52,777 nucleotides of DNA from an uncultured Lachnospiraceae bacterium (GCA_944381745.1 CALWMI010000094.1:1-52777), one strand, 5' to 3'. Positions 8,185-17,118 are shown, numbered from the stretch's first letter. Notes: generated from the sequence alone by a model not told the origin. Numbers and translations: made by a program.

Positions 8185-10338
8185 ATGGACAGAGAGGATA
8201 GAAGAGGGAGGCGGAGGCTGCCCGGGCCGCGCGGCGAGGCGCCTGAGGACAGGCGGACGCGCAGGGCGGACGGCTTCCGCCGGGAGAGAGAAATAGGAGA
8301 GCGGGATGGCTTCCGCCGGGACAGAGAGAGGGGGGAGCGGGACGGCTTCCGCCGGCGCCGCAGGCCGGATGCGCGGGTTCGCCGCAGGCGGATGAAGCGC
8401 AGGAGGCCGGACCGGGAGCGCAGGGGCAACCTGCTGTTTTTCGGGCTCCAGGTGCTGATGCTCACCGCGCTGGTGGCCTGCGGCGTGATCTTCTACAACC
8501 GCTTCGGCGTGCGGATTATAGAGCTGTACCGGGAGGCGAAGGAGGCGGTGGAGAGCAGCGACGAGTCGGTGTTCCGCTCGTCTTTGACCACCCTGATCTA
8601 CGACCGGGACGGGGGGACCATCAGCACGCTTCGGGGGGATAAGGACGCGTACTATCTGACCTCGGAGGAGATCCCGGACTATGTGAAGGAAGCCTTTGTC
8701 AGCATTGAGGATAAGCGGTTCTACCAGCACGGGGGCTATGACCTTTTGGCCATCGGGCGCGCGGTGCTGTCCCTCATGCAGAAGTCGGCGATCACCCAGG
8801 GCGGGAGCACCATCACCCAGCAGCTGGCGCGGAATATTTTCCTGACCCATACGGTGCGCTGGGAGAGGAAGATTGAAGAGATCTTTATCGCCATGCGCCT
8901 GGAGGATAAGTATTCCAAGGATGAGATACTGGAGTACTATATCAACAACATCTACTATGCCAACGGCTACTACGGCATCCAGGCGGCCAGCAGGGGCTAC
9001 TTCGGAAGGGATGTGTCGGAGCTCACCCTCTCAGAGACCGCCTTCCTGTGCGCGATCCCCAACAGCCCCACAAGGTATGACCCCAGAGTCAGCCCGGAGA
9101 ATACGCTGGAGAGGCGGGACCGCATCCTGGAGGAGATGCTGGAGGATGAGGTGATCGGCCAGGCAGAGTACGAGGAAGCCTTATCCCAGGAGATCGTGCT
9201 CACCGAGCCGGAGGAGGAGCCCTCTGGGGGCTATATGGAATCCTACGCTGTGAACTGTGCCGTGAAGGAGCTGATGAAGAAGCAGGGCTTTGAATTCCAG
9301 TACGCCTTTGCCAGCGACGAGGAGAGGGCGCAGTACGATGAAGAGTACGGGGCTGTGTACGAGGAATGCCTGAACATGCTGCGGGCCGGAGGTTACCGGG
9401 TGTACACCTCCCTGGATCCGGAGAAGCAGGAGCTTTTGCAGGCCAGCGTTGACGAGACGCTGGAGGGCTTTGTCAACCGGGGAACCAACGGGGTGCTGGA
9501 TATGCAGGGGGCGGCCGTGTGCATTGACAATGCCACCGGACAGGTGGCGGCGATCGTGGGCGGAAGGACAGAGGAGGATGTGGACGCCAGCCTCAACCGC
9601 GCCTACCAGAGCCCTAGGCAGCCGGGAAGCACGATCAAGCCCCTTGTGGTCTATACCCCGGCGCTGGAGCAGGGCTACACAGCGGACTCCACCGTGACTG
9701 ACCAGAAGCTGGAGGATGGGCCGTCCAACTCCAACGGCCGCTATTATGGGCAGGTGAAGCTGTCCTATGCAGTGGAGCAGTCCCTGAACACGGTGGCATG
9801 GCAGGTGCTGGAGGATATCGGCGTGGAGACAGGCATTGAGAAGCTGTACGCCCTTCACTTCGCCAAGATTGTGGATGAAGACCACCAGCTGTCCACGGCC
9901 CTGGGAGGCCTAACCCAGGGGGCGACGGCAGTGGAGATGGCCTCCGGCTATGCGGCCCTGGCCAACGGCGGACGGTTCCGGGAGCCTACCTGCGTGGTGA
10001 AGATCACAGATTCCTTCGGGAATGTGATTGCAGACAACAGCGTTATGGAGGAGACGCAGGTGTACGAGGAGGAGGCAGCCGCGCAGATGACCGAGATGCT
10101 GGAGGGAGTCATGAAGCGGGGAACCGGCAAGTCCCTGGCGCTGGACGGCGTAGCGTGCGCGGGGAAGACCGGGACCACCAACGACAACAAGGACGGCTGG
10201 TTTGTGGGCTATACGGAGGACTATACCACGGCGGTCTGGGTGGGCTGCGACAACGTGCGGCGTTTGAGCGGCCTGGCCGGGAGCTCCTATCCAGGGGAGA
10301 TCTGGCAGCGTTTTATGCAGGAGATCCACGGGGGCTGA
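8185..10338 (+). CDS. class A penicillin-binding protein (PBP1A-type transglycosylase/transpeptidase)
   Basis: A 717-residue bifunctional peptidoglycan synthase. A very basic cytoplasmic N-terminus of about 85 residues carries three RADGFRR/RDGFRR repeats, followed by a membrane segment (LFFGLQVLMLTALVACGVIFY). The glycosyltransferase family 51 domain shows the catalytic Glu175 in IEDKRFYQHGG and the GGSTITQQLARN motif. The penicillin-binding transpeptidase domain has the nucleophile Ser482 in STIK, the SLN triad in VEQSLNTVA and Lys661 in KTGTT. It polymerises and cross-links glycan outside the membrane. The start has no strong ribosome binding site; CGGAGGA lies about 17 nt upstream. The basic tail probably contacts acidic lipids or a cytoplasmic partner (inference). 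Confidence 0.92.
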   Translation: MDREDRRGRRRLPGPRGEAPEDRRTRRADGFRREREIGERDGFRRDRERGERDGFRRRRRPDARVRRRRMKRRRPDRERRGNLLFFGLQVLMLTALVACGVIFYNRFGVRIIELYREAKEAVESSDESVFRSSLTTLIYDRDGGTISTLRGDKDAYYLTSEEIPDYVKEAFVSIEDKRFYQHGGYDLLAIGRAVLSLMQKSAITQGGSTITQQLARNIFLTHTVRWERKIEEIFIAMRLEDKYSKDEILEYYINNIYYANGYYGIQAASRGYFGRDVSELTLSETAFLCAIPNSPTRYDPRVSPENTLERRDRILEEMLEDEVIGQAEYEEALSQEIVLTEPEEEPSGGYMESYAVNCAVKELMKKQGFEFQYAFASDEERAQYDEEYGAVYEECLNMLRAGGYRVYTSLDPEKQELLQASVDETLEGFVNRGTNGVLDMQGAAVCIDNATGQVAAIVGGRTEEDVDASLNRAYQSPRQPGSTIKPLVVYTPALEQGYTADSTVTDQKLEDGPSNSNGRYYGQVKLSYAVEQSLNTVAWQVLEDIGVETGIEKLYALHFAKIVDEDHQLSTALGGLTQGATAVEMASGYAALANGGRFREPTCVVKITDSFGNVIADNSVMEETQVYEEEAAAQMTEMLEGVMKRGTGKSLALDGVACAGKTGTTNDNKDGWFVGYTEDYTTAVWVGCDNVRRLSGLAGSSYPGEIWQRFMQEIHGG

Positions 10339-10413
10339 TGGCGCGGCACGCCGGGGACGGCACACGCTTGGCCCCGCTGTGATAGAGAATGACAGAGTGA
10401 GGAGGAAAATGTT

Positions 10414-11802
10414 ATGGAGCAGTTTGTCAGCACGATTCAGGAAGTGAACAGCGTGCTCAATGGATTTGCGTGGGGGCCGGTGATGCTGGTCCTGATTGTG
10501 GGAACCGGAATTTACCTGACTGTGAGGACCGGATGTATCCAGGCGAGGAAGTTTGGCTTTATCATGAAAAATACGGTGGGCTCCCTGTTCCGCAAGTCGG
10601 ATAAGGATCACGGGGCCAACCTGTCCCCGTTCCAGGCGGTGACCACCGCCCTGGCCGGGACCGTGGGCACCGGGAACATTGCAGGGGTGACCGGGGCGAT
10701 CTTCGTCGGCGGCCCTGGGGCGGTGTTCTGGATGTGGCTCTCCGCCTTCTTCGGCATGTGCACGAAATATTCCGAGATCGCCCTGGCGGTGAAATACCGG
10801 AAGAAGGATGAGAAGGGCGCCTACATGGGCGGCCCCATGTACTATATTGAGAATGGGCTGGGCAAGAACTGGAAATGGCTGGCAGCGCTGTTCTCCATCC
10901 TGGGAGGGCTGGCCTGCTTCGGCATCGGGAATATCTCCCAGGGCAACGAGATCGCAGGGGCGATGGAGGGGCTTCTGGGCGTGCCCACGCTCTACACCGG
11001 GATCGGGATCGCGGTGATCGTGGCCATTGTCCTCCTGGGCGGCGTGAAGCGCATCGGCCAGATCACCTCCTACATGGTGCCGTTCATGGCGATCTTCTAT
11101 ATCCTGGCGGGCATCGCTGTCATCGTCCTGCGCATTGCGGATATCCCGGCGGCCCTGCTGGTGATTATCCGCGAAGCCTTCAGCATGGAGGCAGTGGGCG
11201 GCGGCATCTTCGGCGTGGCCATGATGTCGGCGATGCGCCAGGGCGTGGCCCGAGGCGTCTTCTCCAACGAGGCAGGCCTGGGCTCCGCACCCATCGCCCA
11301 CGCGGCGTCCTCCACGGAGGAGCCGGCGGAGCAGGCTATCTGGGGCGTGTTCGAGGTGTTTGTGGACACCCTCGTCATCTGTACCATCACGGCCCTGACG
11401 GTGGTGCTCTCCGGCCTGTACACCGGGGATATTGACAGCTACGCCTCCAAAGGGGCGGCAGCGGCAGCAGCCTTCAACACCATCCTTCCCGGGGAGCTGG
11501 GAGGCCTGGTCATCCAGATCAGTCTGCTGTTCTTCGCCCTCTCCACCATCATCAGCTGGAGCTATTACGGGGAGCGGTGCTGGGGATATCTCACCGGCAA
11601 CAACAAGGTGGTCAACCTGATCTATAAGATCGCCTTCATCGGCGTGTGCGTTGTGGGGGCAGTGGGCTCCGGGACGCTGATGTGGGATATCTCGGACACC
11701 CTGAACGGGCTGATGGCTATACCGAACCTGATCGGCGTGCTGCTGCTGTCCGGGGTGGTGGCGAAGATCACGAGAGAGTATTTCCAGAAGCAGAAGAAAT
11801 AG
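10414..11802 (+). CDS. AGCS-family sodium:alanine/glycine symporter
   Basis: A 462-residue multi-pass membrane protein of the alanine/glycine:cation symporter family (AgcS/DagA type). Hallmarks are the N-terminal WGPVMLVLIVGTGIYLTVRTG, the highly conserved LAGTVGTGNIAGV, the KGAYMGGPMYYIENGLG loop, and SNEAGLGSAPIAHAA before the last helices. The family couples Na+ entry to uptake of alanine, glycine or related amino acids. An AGGAGG site lies about 9 nt before the ATG. The gene ends before a very strong hairpin and is convergent with the PRPP synthetase gene. The exact substrate cannot be read from the sequence. Confidence 0.92.
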   Translation: MEQFVSTIQEVNSVLNGFAWGPVMLVLIVGTGIYLTVRTGCIQARKFGFIMKNTVGSLFRKSDKDHGANLSPFQAVTTALAGTVGTGNIAGVTGAIFVGGPGAVFWMWLSAFFGMCTKYSEIALAVKYRKKDEKGAYMGGPMYYIENGLGKNWKWLAALFSILGGLACFGIGNISQGNEIAGAMEGLLGVPTLYTGIGIAVIVAIVLLGGVKRIGQITSYMVPFMAIFYILAGIAVIVLRIADIPAALLVIIREAFSMEAVGGGIFGVAMMSAMRQGVARGVFSNEAGLGSAPIAHAASSTEEPAEQAIWGVFEVFVDTLVICTITALTVVLSGLYTGDIDSYASKGAAAAAAFNTILPGELGGLVIQISLLFFALSTIISWSYYGERCWGYLTGNNKVVNLIYKIAFIGVCVVGAVGSGTLMWDISDTLNGLMAIPNLIGVLLLSGVVAKITREYFQKQKK

Positions 11803-11873
11803 GGCGGCGCGGCCGGAAGAGAGGCCGGGAAAACGCAGGCAAGTATACCGAGGACAGGAGAAAGAACGGACAA

Positions 11874-11920
11874 GGGGAGGCGCCCCCGAGCTGTGCTGCA
11901 CAGCTTGGGGGCGCCTCCCC
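11874..11920. terminator. very long bidirectional terminator hairpin
   Basis: Arms of 22 nt (11874-11895 and 11899-11920) pair perfectly except for one G-T pair, around a 3-nt CTG loop. There is no U-run on the plus strand. It lies between convergent genes (symporter plus, PRPP synthetase minus) and probably ends transcripts or protects 3' ends from both sides. Confidence 0.75.
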
Positions 11921-11975
11921 TGTATGGATGGCCGCGCCGCACACTGGAGCGGCTGGCCGTATCGAGCGTTTCTGC

Positions 11976-13163
11976 CTAGAGCTGCCCGTGCTCCTCCTTG
12001 TACTGCTTGACCCGCCGCTGGATACGGTCGATGGGGCTTAACAGGTTGCTGATGGAGGAGTCGTGGTTCAGGGTGTCGATGATGTAGGCGATGTATTTGC
12101 TCATGTCACAGTTGACATAATACGGCTTGCTGAGGAGCTCCGGCGTCTGGTATACCAGGTTGGTGGTGAGCAGCCGGGTGATGTAGCCCTCCTCATAGGC
12201 CTTGTCGAATTTCTGCAGGCCGTTGGTGAACAGGCCGAAGGTGGAGAAGACGAAAATTTTCCGGGCCTTCCTGCGCTTGAGCTCCATGGCCACCTCCAGG
12301 ACGCTGTCGCCGGAGGAGATCATGTCGTCGATGATGATGACATCCTTGCCCTCGACGTCGGAACCCAGGAAGTCGTGGGCGACGATGGGGTTGCGGCCGT
12401 TGACAATCCGGGTGTAGTCCCGGCGCTTATAGAACATGCCCATGTCCAGCCCCAGCACGTTGGCTACATATACGGCTCTGGACATGCCGCCCTCGTCCGG
12501 GCTGATGATCATCATGTGGTCGCTGTCCAAGAGCAGGTCCTTCTCTGTGCGGAGCAGGCCCTTGATGAACTGGTAGGCGGGCTGTACGGTTTCGAAGCCG
12601 TTCAGGGGGATGGAGTTCTGCACCCGGGGATCGTGAGCGTCAAAGGTGATGATGTTGTTGACCCCCATGTTGATCAGCTCGTGCAGGGCGATGGAGCAGT
12701 CCAGGGATTCCCGGCCGGTGCGCCGGTGCTGGCGCCCCTCGTAGAGGAAGGGCATGATCACAGTCAGGCTCCGGGCCTTCCCGCCCACGGCGGCGATGAC
12801 CCGCTTCAGATCCTGGTAGTGGTCATCCGGGGACATGTGGTTGATCTGCCCGCACAGGGAGTAAGTCAGGCTGTAATTGCACACATCGACCAGAAGATAC
12901 AGGTCGTAGCCGCGGACGCTCTCCATGAGGACTCCCTTGGCCTCTCCGCTTCCAAACCGGGGAACTTTGGCGCTAATGATGTAGTTGTCTCTCTGATATC
13001 CCTCAAAGGCAATATTGGAGTGGTGCTCGTTTTCCCGTTCCCTGCGCCATTCCACCAGGTAGTCGTTGACCTTGCGGCCCAGCTCGGCGCAGCTGGCCAG
13101 GGGGATGATCCCCAGCTTGCCCACGGGAATGGTTTCCAGATTTCTCGTTTCTTCGTTAGACAT
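11976..13163 (-). CDS. prs: ribose-phosphate pyrophosphokinase (divergent clostridial type)
   Basis: About 395 residues, longer than the usual 310-320. It makes PRPP from ribose-5-phosphate and ATP for purine, pyrimidine, NAD, His and Trp synthesis. The PRPP-binding signature is VIIIDDMISSGDSV. Other conserved blocks are LTVIMPFLYEGRQHRRTGRE, TFDAHDPRVQNSIPL and IISPDEGGMSRA. Extra length sits in the N-terminal third and in a C-terminal tail (LLSPIDRIQRRVKQY). ATG 13163 is chosen because GGAGGAG lies 7 nt upstream; a longer frame to 13226 adds 21 residues without support. It is the last gene of a minus-strand run after dnaD and the dnaI-like gene, 156 nt beyond the latter, so it may have its own promoter. 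Confidence 0.9.
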   Translation of the reverse strand: MSNEETRNLETIPVGKLGIIPLASCAELGRKVNDYLVEWRRERENEHHSNIAFEGYQRDNYIISAKVPRFGSGEAKGVLMESVRGYDLYLLVDVCNYSLTYSLCGQINHMSPDDHYQDLKRVIAAVGGKARSLTVIMPFLYEGRQHRRTGRESLDCSIALHELINMGVNNIITFDAHDPRVQNSIPLNGFETVQPAYQFIKGLLRTEKDLLLDSDHMMIISPDEGGMSRAVYVANVLGLDMGMFYKRRDYTRIVNGRNPIVAHDFLGSDVEGKDVIIIDDMISSGDSVLEVAMELKRRKARKIFVFSTFGLFTNGLQKFDKAYEEGYITRLLTTNLVYQTPELLSKPYYVNCDMSKYIAYIIDTLNHDSSISNLLSPIDRIQRRVKQYKEEHGQL

Positions 13164-13319
13164 TTGCTTCTCCTCCGTAGTGTTTGTGTTGGCCCTTGTC
13201 AGCCGAGGGCGTCTATCTTCTAACATGGTAACATAAATTAGAAACTTTATACAAGCCGCAATCCGGGGAAACAGTGTTCAAAAAGTGCTGTCTTCCGGGA
13301 AAATATTTCCAGGGGCGTC

Positions 13320-14312
13320 TCAAGGCTGGCCAGACGCCAGTTTCTTCTTCAGCCGGATGTCGTCCCCGTAAAATTTCAGCAGGATGTACTTGCTGGTGAT
13401 TCTGGAAAAGACCCTCTCCGAATAAGTCTCCTTGAGCTTCCCCAGTGGGAGGTTGGTGGAGATGATCGTGGATTTGCCCCGCAGGATCCGCTCGTTCACC
13501 AGGAGGAACAGCTGGGAGGAGACGAAGGAATTCACAAGCTCTGTGCCCAGGTCGTCCACAATGAGCAGGTCACAGCCAAACATGTGCCGCTGGAAATCGG
13601 AGTCGTCCCCTTCCCTGGCGAAGGTGCGGCGGGCAAACTCCTCGAACAGCTGGTAGGCGGACAGGTAAATCACCGGGATGCCCCGGCTGAGGAGTTCTGC
13701 GGCGATACAGTTGGCCAGGAAGGTCTTGCCGGTACCCGGAGCACCGTAGAGCAGCAGGTTCCCATGGGCCGTGCTGAATTCCTGGATGAACTGCCAGGCC
13801 TTCCTGCGGTTGTCCTCGATCATCTGGCGGGCGCTTCTGCCGGTGGCCGGGTCGATCTTGTCCTCCGCATAGTAATCCTCCCGGAACGCGGAGAAATTCT
13901 CCCGCCGCAGCACCTCCTGGAGGTTGGACTGGGCGTACAGCAGGTTGATGGCGGCCTGACGGAAACAGTGGCACTTCTCCCGGCCAATGTAGCCGGTGTC
14001 CCGGCAATCCGGGCAGACGTACACGGGCTCCAGGTAGTTGGCCGGGAAGCCGTGCCGCACCAGAAGGCCCTGTTTGTCCTGGATGAGGCGGGAGAGCTCG
14101 TCCCGCAGTGCCGGCAGGGCATCCTCCTGCCCTTCCAGGAGCTGCCTGCCCCTGGAGACGCTCAGGCTCCGGATGCGCTCCTCCAGCTGGGAGAAGCCGG
14201 GAATGCGCTCCTCCACCTCCTGCCGCCGGGAGACGGCCGTGCGCCGGCTTCGGGCCTGGCGCTGGCTGTATTCCCGCATGATTGCATCGTATTGTTCATT
14301 GGTCAGCGACAT
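13320..14312 (-). CDS. dnaI: DnaI/DnaC-like helicase loader ATPase
   Basis: About 330 residues. The N-terminal part is helical. A zinc-binding cluster follows (VCPDCRDTGY and EKCHCF, Cys at about 100, 103, 114 and 116), as in B. subtilis DnaI and E. coli DnaC relatives. The AAA+ core has Walker A GAPGTGKT (about 190-197), Walker B LLIVDDLG and sensor STNLPLGKL. It should load the replicative helicase at origins and stalled forks. ATG 14312 is preferred over GTG 14318 because AGGAG is then 9 nt away. It lies just after dnaD in one operon (about 25 nt apart), as dnaB-dnaI do in Bacillus. The upstream DnaA-box region would control both. Confidence 0.9.
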   Translation of the reverse strand: MSLTNEQYDAIMREYSQRQARSRRTAVSRRQEVEERIPGFSQLEERIRSLSVSRGRQLLEGQEDALPALRDELSRLIQDKQGLLVRHGFPANYLEPVYVCPDCRDTGYIGREKCHCFRQAAINLLYAQSNLQEVLRRENFSAFREDYYAEDKIDPATGRSARQMIEDNRRKAWQFIQEFSTAHGNLLLYGAPGTGKTFLANCIAAELLSRGIPVIYLSAYQLFEEFARRTFAREGDDSDFQRHMFGCDLLIVDDLGTELVNSFVSSQLFLLVNERILRGKSTIISTNLPLGKLKETYSERVFSRITSKYILLKFYGDDIRLKKKLASGQP

Positions 14313-14337
14313 GTCCACCTACTCCTATATGCGCGCC

Positions 14338-15354
14338 TCAGGGGATGTTCAGGAGCTTGCGCTCCAAATCCTCGTAATCATAGCTGCGCTGGTCAAAATT
14401 GTTGAATTTGTTGCCCGACGCCGCTGCCTTGGAGGCCGTCCGGCGGGTGTTCTGGTACTGCTGGTCCAGCGCGGACACGTCCGCTGCGTGGTGTACGCCC
14501 TGCTGCCTCCAGCGGGTCAGGATTTTGTCCGCGTACTCGAAGGAGGGCTGATGGATGGCGGACATGGTGCGCTGGCACGCCAGCGTAATGATCTCCAGGG
14601 TGAAGCCGTACTCGCCGGTCCACTTGCGTATGTAGGACAGCTCGGACTCCACAGGGTTGCGGCCCCGTATGCCGAAGCTCTTGAGGACGGAGAAGACCGT
14701 CTTGTTGTACTGGGAAGAAATTTCCCGAGCCTGCTCCACCGTGGCGACGTGCGCCTCATGCCAGGACAGCGCCACGGACTCCATATAGCGGAAACTCTTA
14801 TTGCCCCTGGACACACAGTATTCCACCAGGTACTCGATCAATTCCGCTGAAAAATGCAGGCCATCGTACAGGTAGAGGATGGTCTGCACATGGGAGCTGG
14901 CGAGGGGACGCCCCACATACTGCTCCACGATAAACAGCAGCTGCTTGATATCTTCCTGGGCGCAGAGCGCGTCGGTGCGCTCCCGCGTAAGGCCGGAAGC
15001 CCCAGCTGTCTTTGCAGGGGCCTCGGGCTCGGAGGCCTGGGGCTGGGGTTCCCTGGCGGGGGAGGAGGGGGTGAGCAGGCAGATGCCGGACAGGCTGCGC
15101 CCGGCCGCCTCCAGCCGCAGAAGGCCCAGCTTCTCCCAGTACTTGAGCGCGCGGCATATATCGTTCTCTGTGTTGTTGAATTTGTCGGCGATGTCGCTGA
15201 CGCTGACGGAGGCCTCCTTGGCCCCCAGGCAGCGCAGGAGGTAGAGATACACCTTCACGAACTCCCCGTTGGCCTGCGGCATATAGTTGTCTATAAAAGC
15301 GTTAGAAATAAGAGTGAAGTCTGCTCCACTCTCGCTGTGTAATGTGATCGGCAT
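14338..15354 (-). CDS. DnaD/DnaB-family primosome protein
   Basis: About 338 residues. The N-terminal winged-helix region (FIDNYMPQANGEFVKVYLYLLR, then SVSVSDIADKFNNTENDICRALKYWEKLGLL) is the DnaD N-terminal domain. A DnaD-type C-terminal domain follows, probably in two copies: one at about 140-220 (LLFIVEQYVGRPLASSHVQTILYLYD) and one at about 230-300 with the YxxxI-type signature region (SYIRKWTGEYGFTLEIITLAC). It belongs to the primosome that recruits helicase with the loader. ATG 15354 has AGGGGA 7 nt upstream; a TTG at 15375 is less likely. It is first in the operon with the loader gene, downstream of the DnaA-box cluster. Confidence 0.88.
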   Translation of the reverse strand: MPITLHSESGADFTLISNAFIDNYMPQANGEFVKVYLYLLRCLGAKEASVSVSDIADKFNNTENDICRALKYWEKLGLLRLEAAGRSLSGICLLTPSSPAREPQPQASEPEAPAKTAGASGLTRERTDALCAQEDIKQLLFIVEQYVGRPLASSHVQTILYLYDGLHFSAELIEYLVEYCVSRGNKSFRYMESVALSWHEAHVATVEQAREISSQYNKTVFSVLKSFGIRGRNPVESELSYIRKWTGEYGFTLEIITLACQRTMSAIHQPSFEYADKILTRWRQQGVHHAADVSALDQQYQNTRRTASKAAASGNKFNNFDQRSYDYEDLERKLLNIP

Positions 15355-15395
15355 AACAATCCCCTGATTCTGCAATTCCGTGCTTTGATACCTGG

Positions 15396-15401
15396 ATTAT
15401 A
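15396..15401 (-). promoter_or_regulatory. extended -10 promoter for dnaD-dnaI
   Basis: On the minus strand the sequence reads TATGCTATAAT, a perfect -10 with an extended TGN, about 40 nt before the dnaD start. The -35 is weak (ATTCTC/TTCTCT), consistent with a regulated promoter. The first DnaA-box triplet lies about 70 nt further upstream. Confidence 0.65.
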
Positions 15402-15470
15402 GCATATGTAAAATGAAAAGAGAATAGCATTTTTCCGACGGCGGCGGGGCGCGCAAAAAGCAGAAAGGCT

Positions 15471-15664
15471 TGTGGAAAATGTGGAAAATGTGGATAAGTT
15501 GCGGGACGGCGGCGCCAGTCTGTAAAAAAAACCTGGCTTTTTAGGAGAATATGGAGGATTCTGTCGAAGAGGGGCGAATGGATTATGTCAACAGAGAAAT
15601 CCACAAAAAAATCCACATGCCTTTCGGGGGAAAATGTTGAAAAGCATGTGGAAAATGTGGATAA
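15471..15664. promoter_or_regulatory. DnaA-box cluster between murC and dnaD
   Basis: The 310-nt gap between murC and dnaD holds seven DnaA-box-like 9-mers. Three are head-to-tail at 15471-15497 (TGTGGAAAA, TGTGGAAAA, TGTGGATAA) with exact 9-bp spacing. Two are in the opposite orientation at 15597-15605 and 15609-15617 (AAATCCACA). Two more lie at 15647-15664 (TGTGGAAAA, TGTGGATAA). The two TGTGGATAA copies match the consensus TTATCCACA exactly; the others have one or two changes. A 9-bp inverted repeat (15612-15620 with 15644-15652) joins two boxes. The last box touches the murC stop. No other gene is seen here. Confidence 0.8.
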
Positions 15665-17044
15665 CTAGTTGTTCAGCAGATTTTCGCCGATATTTACCAC
15701 GTCTCCAGCGCCCATAGTTATCAACAGGTCGCCGGGAAAACAATTTTTTTTCAGGAAGGCTTCGATCTCCTGGAAGGAGGGGAAGTAGGCTGCGTCGCAG
15801 CCCAGGGCCAGCAGCTCCTTCAGCAGGGTTTCAGAGCTGATCCCCAGGGTGTCCGTCTCCCGCGCGGCGTAAATGTCGGCCAGCACCACCCGGTCCGCCA
15901 GGGAGAGGGCCTTGGCGAAGTCCTTCAGGAAGGCCTTGGTCCTTGTGTAGGTGTGGGGCTGGAAGACACACCAGAGCGTCTTGTGGGGATAATTGCGCGC
16001 GGCTTTCAGGGTCGCGGCAATCTCTGTGGGGTGGTGGGCATAGTCGTCCACCACGGCCACGCCGTCCCAATCGCCTTTGTACTGGAAACGGCGGTCGGCG
16101 CCCTCAAAGGCGTACAGCCCCTTTCGGATCGTATCGGAGGGGATGCCCAGGCAGCTGCACAGGGCGATGACGGCCAGGGCGTTCGCCACGTTGTGGAGGC
16201 CCGGGACGCGTAAGGAGAAGGATTCCCCGGGGACGCCGTCCTTCACCAGGGTGAAGGACGGGTGGGCAAAGCGGTCGAAGCGGATGTCCGCCGCCGTGTA
16301 CATGGCGGGATGGTCGAGGGCAAAGGTGACCACCTGGGCGGGGATATCCTTGGCGATCTCCTCCCAGCCGGGGATATCCGCGCTGATGACCAGCCGTCCG
16401 CCCGCCGCCGTATTCTGGGCAAACTGGCGGAAGGAGCGGCGGATATCAGCCAGATCCTTGAAGAAATCCATGTGGTCCTCCTCTATGTTGAGGATGACAG
16501 AGTCCGTGGGCAGAAAGTGGAGGAAGCTGTTGGTGTACTCGCAGGCCTCCGTCACGAATACGCCGGCCCCGCCCACGCGGATGTTCCCATGGATGGATTG
16601 GAGGATGCCGCCCACGGAGATGGTGGGGTCTGTGCCGGCCAGGAGGAGTACCTCGGAGAGCATGGAGGTGGTGGTCGTCTTGCCGTGGGTGCCGGCGACC
16701 GCGATGGATGTGCGGTAATTGGCCATGAGCTGCCCCAGAAGCTCCGCCCGGGACAGAAGGGGCAGGCCCAGGGACTGCGCCTGCTGGTATTCCGGGTTGT
16801 CCGGATGGATGGCGGCGGTGTAGACCACGAGCTTGGTATCCGGCTGTATATTTTCCGGCCTCTGCCCATAAAATATGGTACAGCCCAGAGATTCCAGCCG
16901 CTCCGTGAGGGCGGACGGCCTGGAGTCGGAGCCGGAGACCTGGAAGCCCTCCTTGAGCAGGATCTCGGCCAGGCCGCTCATGCTGATGCCGCCGATGCCG
17001 ATGAAATGGATTTTAAAGGGAGACTGAAAGTCAATGTGGAACAT
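15665..17044 (-). CDS. murC: UDP-N-acetylmuramate--L-alanine ligase
   Basis: About 459 residues, the normal MurC length. It adds L-Ala to UDP-MurNAc in cytoplasmic peptidoglycan precursor synthesis. Features are the N-terminal Rossmann motif FIGIGGISMSGLAEIL, the ATP-binding AGTHGKTTTTSML, the VTEACEYTNSFLHF loop, ILNIEEDHMDFF, and VVDDYAHHPTEI in the C-terminal domain. ATG 17044 has AGGAAG about 9 nt upstream; the longer frame to 17128 would add 28 unconserved residues. A minus-strand promoter lies about 75 nt before it. The divergent neighbour is glgC. The gene's 3' end abuts the DnaA-box cluster. Confidence 0.95.
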   Translation of the reverse strand: MFHIDFQSPFKIHFIGIGGISMSGLAEILLKEGFQVSGSDSRPSALTERLESLGCTIFYGQRPENIQPDTKLVVYTAAIHPDNPEYQQAQSLGLPLLSRAELLGQLMANYRTSIAVAGTHGKTTTTSMLSEVLLLAGTDPTISVGGILQSIHGNIRVGGAGVFVTEACEYTNSFLHFLPTDSVILNIEEDHMDFFKDLADIRRSFRQFAQNTAAGGRLVISADIPGWEEIAKDIPAQVVTFALDHPAMYTAADIRFDRFAHPSFTLVKDGVPGESFSLRVPGLHNVANALAVIALCSCLGIPSDTIRKGLYAFEGADRRFQYKGDWDGVAVVDDYAHHPTEIAATLKAARNYPHKTLWCVFQPHTYTRTKAFLKDFAKALSLADRVVLADIYAARETDTLGISSETLLKELLALGCDAAYFPSFQEIEAFLKKNCFPGDLLITMGAGDVVNIGENLLNN

Positions 17045-17118
17045 GTGAACACTTCCTATCTTGAAATTTCGAAAATAATACCGTCCTGCGGGAAGCCGCG
17101 AAGGCGGCCGCCCATGAC

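Noticed and set aside
10339-10413. Glycine riboswitch ahead of the AGCS symporter
   Set aside because: The gap is only 75 nt and lacks the paired-aptamer structure.
12063-13223. 386-codon plus-strand frame opposite prs
   Set aside because: Antisense shadow of the PRPP synthetase gene, whose PRPP-binding motif and ribosome binding site are clear.
15302-15616. 104-codon minus-strand frame over the DnaA-box region
   Set aside because: It overlaps the dnaD start, contains the promoter and DnaA boxes and has no conserved pattern.
15471-15664. Chromosomal origin of replication
   Set aside because: Box density fits, but dnaA, dnaN and an AT-rich unwinding region are not adjacent, so a regulatory or titration cluster is the safer call.
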